Shown here in pieces: positions 7,631 through 16,105 of a stretch of 64,000 nt of DNA; the first letter of the stretch is position 1; each line of letters begins with the position of its first letter. A program made the position numbers and the translations under genes. The notes under the pieces were generated by a model that searched no databases, had not been told where the DNA came from, and saw nothing but the letters and a program-made list of their open reading frames with translations. This DNA comes from Dictyoglomota bacterium (lineage in GTDB: Bacteria; Dictyoglomota; Dictyoglomia; Dictyoglomales; Dictyoglomaceae): positions 1 through 64,000 of the forward strand of contig JAKOUL010000024.1 of assembly GCA_029776735.1 (NCBI GenBank), given 5' to 3'.

Positions 7631-8640
7631 TTTCTTTTTGTTGTACTTTCTCTTATCACTAATTTGGTAGGTAGTTTTATATTTTGAATAGGTAAATCTG
7701 GATTTTTTAATCTTTCTATTAGAATCTCTGCTGCTTTAGCGCCCATCTCGTAAAAAGGCTGTGCTACAGTAGTAAGAGCTGGAATAGTAAGACTTGCAAG
7801 AGTATCATCAAAGCCAACTATAGATACATCTTCAGGAATTTTGATTCCCCTTTTAATAAGAATTTTCATAATCTGAATTGCCATAAAATCACTAAAAGCA
7901 AATATAGCAGTAGGAGGATCAGAGAGGGAAAAGAGTTCATCTATTGCAACTTCTTCCTCCACTTTTCCGTAAAAGATCTTTAAAAGCTTTTCATCAAAAG
8001 GAATTCCTGCATTAGCTAATGCCTTTTTATATCCCTCTATCCTTTCTTGCACAATGATACTTTCTGGATTTATAGTAATATGAGCTATCCTTTTGTGTCC
8101 TAACTCAATAAGATGAGTCACTGATTCATAGCTTCCTGCTATATTGTCCGCATATACCACATCATGTTCAGGAAGTCTTGGATGCTCTAAAATAACGAGA
8201 GGAACGTTTCTTTCCTTAGCAATCCTACTTATCTCCTCATTAGTCAAAGCTCCAACAATTATCCCATCCACCCTTCTTTCCAGCATAGTATTCATATATC
8301 TTAGTTCTCTCAATGATTTCCCATCAGTATTGCATAAAAACAAAGTATATCCATTGTGTCTTGCCACATCCTCTATACCTCTTGCCATATTAGGAAATAC
8401 AGGATTGACAATATCTAAAACAAAAAAGGCTATAACTTCCGTTTTCTGTTTGGCAAGACTTCTTGCGATAGCATTAGGCTTGTAGTCTAAAGCCTTAACT
8501 GCTTCAAGGACTCTTTTTCTTGTTTCTTCACTTATTTTAATATCAGGGGTATTGTTAAGGACAAAAGATACTGTAGACCTTGAGACCCCTGCAAGTTTTG
8601 CCACATCCCAACTGGTGGGAGATTTTTTCTTCTTTGACAT
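7627..8640 (-). CDS. LacI/GalR-family transcriptional repressor
   Basis: A 337-residue regulator. The N-terminal helix-turn-helix and hinge helix read SWDVAKLAGVSRSTVSF followed by YKPNAIARSLA, typical of LacI. Residues 65-330 form a periplasmic-binding-protein-like effector domain of the two-lobe sugar-binding type. The family normally represses sugar genes and releases DNA on binding a sugar. A near-palindromic site TAACACCTGTTT lies 20 bases before its own start, and the same kind of site precedes malE (20474-20498) and the starch operon (54805-54853). I infer autoregulation and control of alpha-glucan use. It is transcribed alone. Confidence 0.9.
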   Translation of the reverse strand: MSKKKKSPTSWDVAKLAGVSRSTVSFVLNNTPDIKISEETRKRVLEAVKALDYKPNAIARSLAKQKTEVIAFFVLDIVNPVFPNMARGIEDVARHNGYTLFLCNTDGKSLRELRYMNTMLERRVDGIIVGALTNEEISRIAKERNVPLVILEHPRLPEHDVVYADNIAGSYESVTHLIELGHKRIAHITINPESIIVQERIEGYKKALANAGIPFDEKLLKIFYGKVEEEVAIDELFSLSDPPTAIFAFSDFMAIQIMKILIKRGIKIPEDVSIVGFDDTLASLTIPALTTVAQPFYEMGAKAAEILIERLKNPDLPIQNIKLPTKLVIRESTTKRK

Positions 8641-8659
8641 TTTTTCATTACCCCCTTAC

Positions 8660-8671
8660 TAACACCTGTTT
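8660..8671. promoter_or_regulatory. Putative LacI-type operator before the regulator gene
   Basis: TAACACCTGTTT resembles the sites upstream of malE and the starch operon (core AACAC..GTT). It lies between the lacI start and its likely promoter, consistent with autorepression. The rest of the 214-base gap to 8854 is A-T rich, with no other clear signal. Confidence 0.5.
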
Positions 8672-8854
8672 TAATTTCATTAAATGATATATTATCACAT
8701 AAACATCTTTAAAAAAAATATTAGAATAACATTACAAGTATCACTTGAGAGATAAATAGAACAAAAACTTCTGAAAACTATATTAGAAATTTTTAATTAT
8801 TTTACTTAGAAGTTACAAGCAAGAATTAACCAACCTTGGATTTTAGCTTAAATT

Positions 8855-11131
8855 TCACATAGGTTCATAGGCATAGATCTTCAATCTATAGAATTTCTTA
8901 CCATCAACTTTCTTAAAATTCTTATCAAAAAATTCTATCACCTTACCTTCGGGATCTTCTATATCATCATTAGCTAATATTAACCAAAATTTTTTTTCTT
9001 TCTTCAAGTCATTTAAAAGTTTATCCAGCTTGAATATATATACAAACTCAGTTTTGAGTTTTCCTTGGTTGTAATATTCAAAAGGTCTCCACATATAAGG
9101 AGCAAAAATAAGTACTTTTTCTTCATCACTAACGTTTTGGTGAAGATAAGCTACTGCTTCTCTCCATGGACGATTAAGAGAGGAAACATTTTTATAATAA
9201 AAGCCAAGAGCAAAAGAGTTCATTATCAACAATAATATTAATAAAATAACAGTTATAGGATAAAATTTAAATTTTTTAATTCCTCTCGCCACTATCATTA
9301 AATATCCTGGAACAAAGGGAGAGATGTAACGAGAACTAAAGAAACTTTTACCTAAGGAAAATATGATAATAGTAAAAATAGGAACAAATAAATAAATTAA
9401 TATAAGCGATATACCTTTTTTATTCTCATATGGGGGAAGAAGACCTATTATAAAAAGAATTATTAAAAAGGCTCCTATATAATATAAAAGATTATATCGT
9501 AAGAATATACTTCTTGCCGCACCCAAGTTTACCTCCAAAAAGGAATTAGCTAAAACTTTTAAAGTGAGCCTTTGAGCTCCTTGATATACTTCTGGAGTTC
9601 GGTTCTTAACGATCACATAGATCCAAGGTGAAAAAGCTATTAAAATAATGAACTGAAAAATAATCCATTTTTTAAGAACCTTCCGATTTCTAAGATTAGT
9701 CAAAAGAACAAAAATATTTTCAGCAAGAATTAGGAAGGCAGTATACACATGAGTATACAGAGCAAGAATATTTACAATAGAAAGCTTAATTAAATTTTTA
9801 TTATCTTTAATATCAGAAGATAAATAATAGAGTGAAAGAAGCATTAAAAAAGTAACCAAAGGATACATTCGCGCTTCTTGAGCATAATAGATATAAAATG
9901 GAGATAAACCAAAGAGTAAAGATGCAATCAGCCCTGTACCTTTATCAAAGCACTTAGAAGCAAGTTTATAAATCATATATACACATAAAATACCAAAAAT
10001 TGCCGAAAAAGATCTTACTGCAATCTCCGAACTACCAAATATCTTCATCCAAAAATGCATCAATGAGAAATATAATGGTGGGTGAATCCCTGTAGATGCC
10101 CTGTTTGAGATAATATCCCTTATACTTCCTTGGGCAACCTGTACAGTAATTGCTTCATCCAACCATATACTTCTTACCCCTATACGTAAAAATCGAAGTA
10201 TTCCAGAAATAGCCATTATTATATAGATTAGAAACTTACTTTCAAACACTTTCTTGTTCATTGCAATAATACCTAAAAGGGCAGGAAAGGCAGTATTAAA
10301 CAAAAATATTAGAAAAGACGTATTAAAAGCTATATCTTTCAAAATCCCAAATTTGCCCAAAAGATAAATTGCAGCTCCCTCTCTTACCCCAAGCCCTGCT
10401 ATAGTTATAGGAATAACATTGGTAAACATAACTACAGGGTAACCCAAAAAAGAGGCTTTAAACTTATCTACTCCAAAGCCCAAAATTAACAGATATGCTT
10501 CAACAATAACTAAAAAATAGGATATAAAACTGATAAACAAATTCTCAATAAAAGTTTTTTTAGGGACTACTCTCAACCCTTCTAAAATCTCTGGATGCTT
10601 ATTTAAAAATGGAAGCTTAAGGAAAAAAGATAATAAATTAGGATTTAAAAGTATAAAAAGGGATCCTATTAAAATTGCTAAAAGCAAAATAGCAAGATAT
10701 GGACCTAAAAAATACCAGATACCTGGAACAGCAAGGAGAAGTACACTCCACAGATCAAAAATTTTATCCCATATTGTCAATCCTAATGCAGAAACTCTTT
10801 TCTCTTTTCCCAAATTGCCTACCCGTGCCAGCTCTCCCACTCTTCCAGGAGTAACAATACCCACAGCCATACCCATAAAATACCCATCTACTGCATTACC
10901 AAATGGAACATTTTCTATCTTCCTTAGGAAAAGATGCCACTTAAATATTTTTAAAAAACTAAAAAGAAGTCCTACTATAAATCCAAAAGCCAAATATTTT
11001 AATCTTACAGAGCTTAAAGTCTCTATAAGGGTATTTAGAGGCAAATGCCTAAATATTATGTAAAATATCAGTACTGTTAAAAGAATCTTAGCAATTGCTA
11101 AAAGTAAATTTTTCTTTTCCTTCCCAATCAT
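8855..11131 (-). CDS. Membrane fusion: flippase-like (LPG_synthase_TM/UPF0104) domain plus GT39-type glycosyltransferase
   Basis: A 758-residue polytopic membrane protein with two parts. Residues about 1-300 are a UPF0104/lysylphosphatidylglycerol-synthase-type transmembrane domain, with GRVGELARVG and GLGVREGAAIYLLG as characteristic segments. Residues about 305-758 resemble GT39/ArnT-like enzymes that use polyprenyl-phosphate sugars: SIWLDEAITV (acidic pair in the first periplasmic loop), HPPLYFSLMH and QEARMYPL. It probably transfers a lipid-linked sugar to an envelope acceptor outside the membrane. It is last in an operon with a polyprenol-phosphate glycosyltransferase that could make the donor. 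The start overlaps the upstream gene by 44 bases. Confidence 0.8.
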   Translation of the reverse strand: MIGKEKKNLLLAIAKILLTVLIFYIIFRHLPLNTLIETLSSVRLKYLAFGFIVGLLFSFLKIFKWHLFLRKIENVPFGNAVDGYFMGMAVGIVTPGRVGELARVGNLGKEKRVSALGLTIWDKIFDLWSVLLLAVPGIWYFLGPYLAILLLAILIGSLFILLNPNLLSFFLKLPFLNKHPEILEGLRVVPKKTFIENLFISFISYFLVIVEAYLLILGFGVDKFKASFLGYPVVMFTNVIPITIAGLGVREGAAIYLLGKFGILKDIAFNTSFLIFLFNTAFPALLGIIAMNKKVFESKFLIYIIMAISGILRFLRIGVRSIWLDEAITVQVAQGSIRDIISNRASTGIHPPLYFSLMHFWMKIFGSSEIAVRSFSAIFGILCVYMIYKLASKCFDKGTGLIASLLFGLSPFYIYYAQEARMYPLVTFLMLLSLYYLSSDIKDNKNLIKLSIVNILALYTHVYTAFLILAENIFVLLTNLRNRKVLKKWIIFQFIILIAFSPWIYVIVKNRTPEVYQGAQRLTLKVLANSFLEVNLGAARSIFLRYNLLYYIGAFLIILFIIGLLPPYENKKGISLILIYLFVPIFTIIIFSLGKSFFSSRYISPFVPGYLMIVARGIKKFKFYPITVILLILLLIMNSFALGFYYKNVSSLNRPWREAVAYLHQNVSDEEKVLIFAPYMWRPFEYYNQGKLKTEFVYIFKLDKLLNDLKKEKKFWLILANDDIEDPEGKVIEFFDKNFKKVDGKKFYRLKIYAYEPM

Positions 11132-12704
11132 AGCTCCTAATCACCTTTATTTTTTTGTCATTAACTTTTACTTTATGACTATATTTAGAAAGATCACATT
11201 CCTGAAAATAACGAGAAGAAGGAATGAAAATATATGGATTCTCCATACCTAAATATAATACATCTATAAGATTAGGAGAATCAATCTCATCCTCTATCAC
11301 GATTCCATCTTCTTTAAAAGAAATTTTTCTTATTATTTTTACATTGCTCTCCTTTTTATAAGATATTAGAAAATTCCTAAAAAGACTTTTTATAGCTTTA
11401 CTAATTGAATTAAAATTACCAAAAAACATCTGAAAAATGCGAAGAAAGATATTTTTAAGTAAGGACATCTTTACAAAAGACATTGTAAGCCCTGAAGTCT
11501 CTATAAGAAAATCCCCATCTTTTTCTTGCCAAGAAATATTAGGATTTAACCATCCACTGGTATAAAACTTATCCTTTATTCCTAAAAGGCATCCACTATC
11601 GTTTAAAGAATAATCTGTATTTTTAAAATTCAATCTTAAAACTCCACCCTTTCTAAGATTTACTACAAAATAAAAATTTTTATTTGATAAAATAAATATA
11701 CCGCTTTCAGAGAAATTTTTTCTAAAATCTTCTTCTCTTTCTATAAGCTCTATTTCCTTATAATATTTTGATGCTTGTATATAGGTATATCCTATATACG
11801 AAAGGTACCTATCATCTAAATTATATGGTCCAATAGTCTTCCCCTTCTCTAAAGATTCTCTCAAAGAAAGACTGATAGCTTTAGCTTTCTCATTCCAAGA
11901 AGATGCATATTCAATGCCAGAAGGAATTACATATTTTGTATTTCGCGATCCATATTCTCCTCCAAAAGTACCATCGGGATGCACAAAATAATATAAGAAG
12001 TCTAATGCTTTATCTATTATTTCACTTGCTAAAGGAGCTTTTGACTTTTCGTGAAGCTTACAAAGATAATCTACTGCTAAAGACAAATATCCTATATCTG
12101 CACTCCCATATTCAGGAAACCATCCCTCTGAGCTTTGCATTTTAGAAAGTTTCTCAAGTCTTAAAAAGGCTACTTCTTCATACTTCTTATCTGAAGTCAA
12201 TAAATATGTATTGTAAAGAGCAATTATAGCTCCCGTCTCCTGATTACAGGCAGTATAATCTACATTTTTTATAATAAAATCTGAAGCTTTCTCTATACAA
12301 CGTATGACCTTTTTGTAATTTTTAATCTTATCTCCCATAAGAAGAAGAGTTTCAGAGATAGCATAAGTTGAAAAGGCAGTTGCAACAAAGCTGTGCTCGT
12401 AAGGATACCATTCATCAAAAGATCCATCTTTTCTTTGAATATTACACCAAAATTTTACTGCACCATTAATCCAAAAAAGAACATTTTCATCATTAAAATA
12501 AGGATTATTTTTATCATCCAACATATAAAGAAGAGATAAGGTTAAAACTGCCTCTTGGAATCTGGCGCAAGGAAAATCACTCACATTATAATGCCAGTAA
12601 TTTCTATCAAAACATCCAAAAGTTGGACTCACAGGATTCCTATCTAAAAGTCCCAGAAGCCTTGGAATCTCTTTCAAGATAAGCTTAAGATAAATATTAC
12701 TCAA
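11088..12704 (-). CDS. Uncharacterised protein, probable alpha/alpha-toroid plus beta-rich C-terminus
   Basis: 538 residues, no signal peptide, function not recognised. Residues about 1-330 have repeated helix pairs and aromatic/glycine segments (QRKDGSFDEWYPYEH, SSEGWFPEYGS, HPDGTFGGEYGSRNT) spaced like an (alpha/alpha)-barrel of polysaccharide lyases or terpene-cyclase-like proteins. Residues 330-538 look beta-rich, as in heparinase-II/III-like proteins. One basic/hydrophobic stretch near 410-440 might contact a membrane. It lies between two glycosyltransferase genes and overlaps both, so a role in envelope polysaccharide synthesis or modification is likely. Enzymatic activity is unproven. 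Confidence 0.5.
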   Translation of the reverse strand: MSNIYLKLILKEIPRLLGLLDRNPVSPTFGCFDRNYWHYNVSDFPCARFQEAVLTLSLLYMLDDKNNPYFNDENVLFWINGAVKFWCNIQRKDGSFDEWYPYEHSFVATAFSTYAISETLLLMGDKIKNYKKVIRCIEKASDFIIKNVDYTACNQETGAIIALYNTYLLTSDKKYEEVAFLRLEKLSKMQSSEGWFPEYGSADIGYLSLAVDYLCKLHEKSKAPLASEIIDKALDFLYYFVHPDGTFGGEYGSRNTKYVIPSGIEYASSWNEKAKAISLSLRESLEKGKTIGPYNLDDRYLSYIGYTYIQASKYYKEIELIEREEDFRKNFSESGIFILSNKNFYFVVNLRKGGVLRLNFKNTDYSLNDSGCLLGIKDKFYTSGWLNPNISWQEKDGDFLIETSGLTMSFVKMSLLKNIFLRIFQMFFGNFNSISKAIKSLFRNFLISYKKESNVKIIRKISFKEDGIVIEDEIDSPNLIDVLYLGMENPYIFIPSSRYFQECDLSKYSHKVKVNDKKIKVIRSYDWEGKEKFTFSNC

Positions 12705-13641
12705 AACCTATCTCCTCTAATATAGAGTAATCCTTTTTTCTTCCATGAGTTATATTATTTAACATCTCACCTAAAAGTCCTATAGATAAAAACTGAACTC
12801 CTAAGATCATTAAAAGCACTCCTAAGGTAAGTAGTGGTCTACCTCCTATAAGAGCCCCTGAAACAAATTTATATATTGTCAATCCTAAATTTATAAGGAA
12901 ACCTAACGTAAAGAAGACAATACCTGTACCACCAAAAAAATGCATGGGTCTTCTCAAAAATCTTGTCAAGAAAACTACTGTAATTAAATCTAAAAACCCC
13001 TTAAGTATTCTTTCAAAGCCATATTTAGATTTGCCATAAACCCTTGGATGATGCTCTACTTCTATCTCCCCAATTCTAAAACCTTTACTATTTACTAAAG
13101 CTGGAATATAACGGTAGAGTTCACCATAGATATCAATATTCTCTATGACTTCTTTTCTATAAGCCTTGAACCCACAATTAAAATCATGAATTTTTACTCC
13201 AGTAAGAAGAGATGTAATCTTATTAAAAATCTTTGATGGAAGCCTTTTGCTCAATGGATCTCTCCTATTTTTCTTCCATCCCGATACCATATCATAACCT
13301 TCTTCTATTTTTTCAAGAAATTCAGGGATCTCCTTCGGATCGTCTTGTAAATCTGCATCCATAGTTATAATTATTTCCCCATTTGCTTTTTCAAATCCTG
13401 CAGATAGTGCAGAGGCTTTTCCAAAGTTTCTTCTAAATTTTATTATTTTTACCCTCTTATCTAATACACTCAAATTTCTCATTATTTCAAAGGAATTATC
13501 AGTACTTCCATCATCAATAAATATAATTTCAAAGGATAGAGAAAGCCTCTCAGAAACATCCTTAATCTTAGAGTATAATTCTTGAAGGGTACCTTCCTCA
13601 TTTTTTACAGGTATAATATAAGAAACTCTTATATTCTCCAT
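12697..13641 (-). CDS. GT2 polyprenol-phosphate glycosyltransferase (DPM1/ArnC-like, with two membrane helices)
   Basis: A GT-A fold family 2 glycosyltransferase that loads a sugar onto polyprenyl phosphate at the cytoplasmic face. SYIIPVKNEE and FIDDGSTDNS bind the nucleotide, and DADLQDDPKE is the metal motif. Two hydrophobic helices fill the last 90 residues, as in ArnC and GtrB. ATG at 13641 is preferred over an upstream TTG at 13653. No Shine-Dalgarno is visible and the predicted transcript start is only about 6 bases away, so the mRNA may be nearly leaderless. It leads the minus-strand operon ending in the GT39 fusion, which could use its product. Confidence 0.85.
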   Translation of the reverse strand: MENIRVSYIIPVKNEEGTLQELYSKIKDVSERLSLSFEIIFIDDGSTDNSFEIMRNLSVLDKRVKIIKFRRNFGKASALSAGFEKANGEIIITMDADLQDDPKEIPEFLEKIEEGYDMVSGWKKNRRDPLSKRLPSKIFNKITSLLTGVKIHDFNCGFKAYRKEVIENIDIYGELYRYIPALVNSKGFRIGEIEVEHHPRVYGKSKYGFERILKGFLDLITVVFLTRFLRRPMHFFGGTGIVFFTLGFLINLGLTIYKFVSGALIGGRPLLTLGVLLMILGVQFLSIGLLGEMLNNITHGRKKDYSILEEIGFE

Positions 13642-13653
13642 AATAGTATACAA

Positions 13654-13681
13654 TTTATCACAAAAATTTAAACGAGGTCAA
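13654..13681 (-). promoter_or_regulatory. Promoter of the minus-strand glycan operon
   Basis: TTGACC (13681-13676), a 16-base spacer and GATAAA (13659-13654) on the minus strand. It overlaps the divergent ugd promoter region, so the two directions may compete. Confidence 0.5.
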
Positions 13682-13690
13682 ATTTTTATG

Positions 13691-13696
13691 TATAAT
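13691..13696 (+). promoter_or_regulatory. -10 box of the ugd-heptose operon
   Basis: A perfect TATAAT lies 32 bases before the ugd ATG. The -35 candidate TTAAAC at 13668-13673 is weak (17-base spacer). Transcription would begin near 13703, which rules out the upstream TTG at 13701 as the start codon. Confidence 0.55.
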
Positions 13697-13727
13697 TTAT
13701 TTGAGTTCCAATAAAAAGGAGGTCTTC

Positions 13728-15041
13728 ATGGAAAAAGTAGGTATAGTGGGAACGGGATATATTGGACTTGTAACAGCTTTGGGTCTTGCAGATCTTGGAA
13801 ACAGAGTTATCTGTATGGATATAGATGAGGAAAAAATACAAGAGCTACAAAGAGGAGTCCCTCCCATAAAAGAGGAAAGGATTGACGAGCTATTAGAGAG
13901 AAACCTGAAGGAGAAAAAGCTTTCTTTTACTACAGAAATAGAAGATTTAGTATCTTTTTCAGATCTTATTTTTATATGTGTAAATACTCCTTCCAAAGAT
14001 GATGGAAGCGTAGATCTTTCACAAGTAATTTCAGCCTTTCAGGATTTAGGAAAAATCATAAAAACTAAGAAAATAATTGGTATCAAAAGCACAATCCCTA
14101 TTGGTACTTTAGAAAAAATCCGTGAGATACTTGAAAAAGAAGGGAAAAAAGAAGGTTACGAGTACGAATTAGCAATAGTTCCAGAATTTTTGAGAGAAGG
14201 AAAAGCAGTCTATGATTTTTTTCACCCATCAAGGATTGTTATTGGAACTTACAATAAAGAAGTAGCAGAGAGAATTAAAAACTTATTTTCTCCTCTAAAT
14301 ACTCCTACTATTATTACAGACCCCAATACTGCTATATTAATAAAATATACATCTAACGCTTTTTTAGCCATGCGAATTTCCTTTATAAATGAGATTGCTA
14401 ACATCTGTGAAAAATTAGGGGTTGATGTTTTAGATGTTATTGAAGGAATAAAATATGACCCAAGGATTGGAAAAGATTACCTACAACCTGGAATAGGCTT
14501 TGGAGGACCATGCTTAGGAAAAGATCTTATGGGGCTTATAAAGATGTCAGAGAAATATGGTTACCAACCAAATTTGTTAAAATCTATTTTAGAAAAGAAC
14601 GAGCATCAGGTAAGGCAGATTGTATATAAGGTAAAAGAATACTTAGGTGACTTTCTTGAAGGACACACTATAGGTATATGGGGACTTACTTTTAAGCCCA
14701 ATACTAATGATGTAAGAAACTCATTAGCTGTTAAAATAATAAAGGTGCTATTAAATGATGGGGCAAACATAAAAGCTTATGATCCTATGGGAATGGAAGA
14801 GGCTAAAAAAGAAATTAGTAATATAAAATATTGTCAAGATATATACGAAGCAGCAGAAAATTCGGATTGTATCTTAATTCTTACCACATGGGAGGAATTT
14901 AAAAAGGTAGATTTTGAGAAGTTAAAGAGATATCTAAAGAAACCTATAATAATAGACGGGGTAAATCTATTAGATCCTACACAGGTAAGATCATATGGAT
15001 TTTTATATAAAGGTGTAGGAAGAAAGGGAGAAGAGATATGA
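13728..15041 (+). CDS. UDP-glucose/UDP-N-acetylmannosamine-type 6-dehydrogenase
   Basis: An NAD-dependent nucleotide-sugar dehydrogenase oxidising C6 to a uronic acid, most likely UDP-glucose to UDP-glucuronate. The N-terminal Rossmann motif is GIVGTGYIGLVTA, the catalytic cysteine is in GFGGPCLGKD, and the C-terminal domain holds GLTFKPNTNDVRNS. The 437 residues are normal for the family. I chose ATG at 13728 because AAGGAGG lies 5 bases upstream and a longer frame from TTG at 13701 starts at the transcript edge. It opens an operon with the heptose genes and supplies an acidic sugar for the surface glycan. Confidence 0.92.
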   Translation: MEKVGIVGTGYIGLVTALGLADLGNRVICMDIDEEKIQELQRGVPPIKEERIDELLERNLKEKKLSFTTEIEDLVSFSDLIFICVNTPSKDDGSVDLSQVISAFQDLGKIIKTKKIIGIKSTIPIGTLEKIREILEKEGKKEGYEYELAIVPEFLREGKAVYDFFHPSRIVIGTYNKEVAERIKNLFSPLNTPTIITDPNTAILIKYTSNAFLAMRISFINEIANICEKLGVDVLDVIEGIKYDPRIGKDYLQPGIGFGGPCLGKDLMGLIKMSEKYGYQPNLLKSILEKNEHQVRQIVYKVKEYLGDFLEGHTIGIWGLTFKPNTNDVRNSLAVKIIKVLLNDGANIKAYDPMGMEEAKKEISNIKYCQDIYEAAENSDCILILTTWEEFKKVDFEKLKRYLKKPIIIDGVNLLDPTQVRSYGFLYKGVGRKGEEI

Positions 15042-16105
15042 ATGACAGAATAAATATGAGACTTAGAAAACATTCTTTTACTATGGAAATGGTATCAGAT
15101 TTTTTAATACCAGATATAGAAAGGCTTGCAAAAATTATCATTGAAAAATATAGAGAAGGTAAAAAGCTTATCTTAATGGGAAATGGTGGAAGTGCTGCTG
15201 ATGCACAACATATTACCTCTGAACTTGTGGGAAAATTTTTAAAAGAAAGGAATCCTCTTCCTGCTATATCTCTTACTACTAATACCTCCAACTTAACTTC
15301 CATATCTAATGACTACACTTTTGATCATGTATTTGAAAGACAACTCTATGCACTAATGAATGAAGGGGATATTGTTATAGGAATAAGCACCTCAGGAAAT
15401 TCACCTAATATTATTAATGCACTAAAAAAGGCGAAAGAACTCTCAGGTTTTACTGTAGCTCTTACAGGAAGAGATGGTGGGGAGATAGTAAAATATGCAG
15501 ACCTATCTATAATTGTACCTTTTCATCATACTCCCCATATCCAAGAGGCTCATATTACCATAGGGCATATCCTTTGTGATCTCATTGAAGAAGAATTATT
15601 CCCATCTCAAAAGAGAGCCTGCTTCTTAGACAGAGATGGAACTATAAATGAAGATAAAGGATATGTATATAAAATTGAAGACTTAGTTCTTCTTCCTAAT
15701 GTTATTGAAGGCCTCAAAATGCTACAGAAAAAATTTCTTCTCATAGTTGCTACTAATCAATCTGGAGTTGAACGAGGTTATTATACAAAAGAAGATGTGG
15801 AAAAATTTCACAGATACCTTTACTATATTCTTTCAAAGGAAGGAGTATTTATAGAAGACTTCTATTATTGTCCAAATTTAGAAGGAGATTGTAGAAAACC
15901 AAATCCTGGAATGCTTATTCAAGCAGCAAAAGAATGGAATATATCGCTTAAAAATTCTTACACCATTGGAGATAAAATTAGTGATATAGAAGCTGGAAAA
16001 AATGCAGGATGTAAAACAATTCTTATAGGTAAAGAAGATCCTCTGGCAGATTATTCTGCAAAAAATATATTGGAGGCTGCAAGATGGATATTAGAGAGAG
16101 ACTAA
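15038..16105 (+). CDS. GmhA-GmhB fusion: sedoheptulose-7-phosphate isomerase plus heptose-bisphosphate phosphatase
   Basis: A two-domain enzyme doing steps one and three of nucleotide-heptose synthesis. Residues about 1-190 are a SIS-fold GmhA (MGNGGSAADAQH, GISTSGNSPN, HTPHIQEAHI). Residues about 195-355 are a HAD phosphatase of the GmhB type (CFLDRDGTINEDKGYV, TNQSGVERGYY, KPNPGML, GDKISDIEAGKNAG). The GmhB zinc-loop cysteines are reduced: CPNLEGDCRKP keeps two, so the metal site may be lost or altered. It starts 4 bases inside ugd (ATGA overlap). Fusion of these normally separate enzymes places the unfused kinase immediately downstream. Confidence 0.88.
   Translation: MNDRINMRLRKHSFTMEMVSDFLIPDIERLAKIIIEKYREGKKLILMGNGGSAADAQHITSELVGKFLKERNPLPAISLTTNTSNLTSISNDYTFDHVFERQLYALMNEGDIVIGISTSGNSPNIINALKKAKELSGFTVALTGRDGGEIVKYADLSIIVPFHHTPHIQEAHITIGHILCDLIEEELFPSQKRACFLDRDGTINEDKGYVYKIEDLVLLPNVIEGLKMLQKKFLLIVATNQSGVERGYYTKEDVEKFHRYLYYILSKEGVFIEDFYYCPNLEGDCRKPNPGMLIQAAKEWNISLKNSYTIGDKISDIEAGKNAGCKTILIGKEDPLADYSAKNILEAARWILERD

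Noticed and set aside
13701..13727. Upstream TTG start for the sugar dehydrogenase
   Set aside because: It falls at the predicted transcript start and lacks a Shine-Dalgarno; ATG at 13728 has AAGGAGG at 5 bases.
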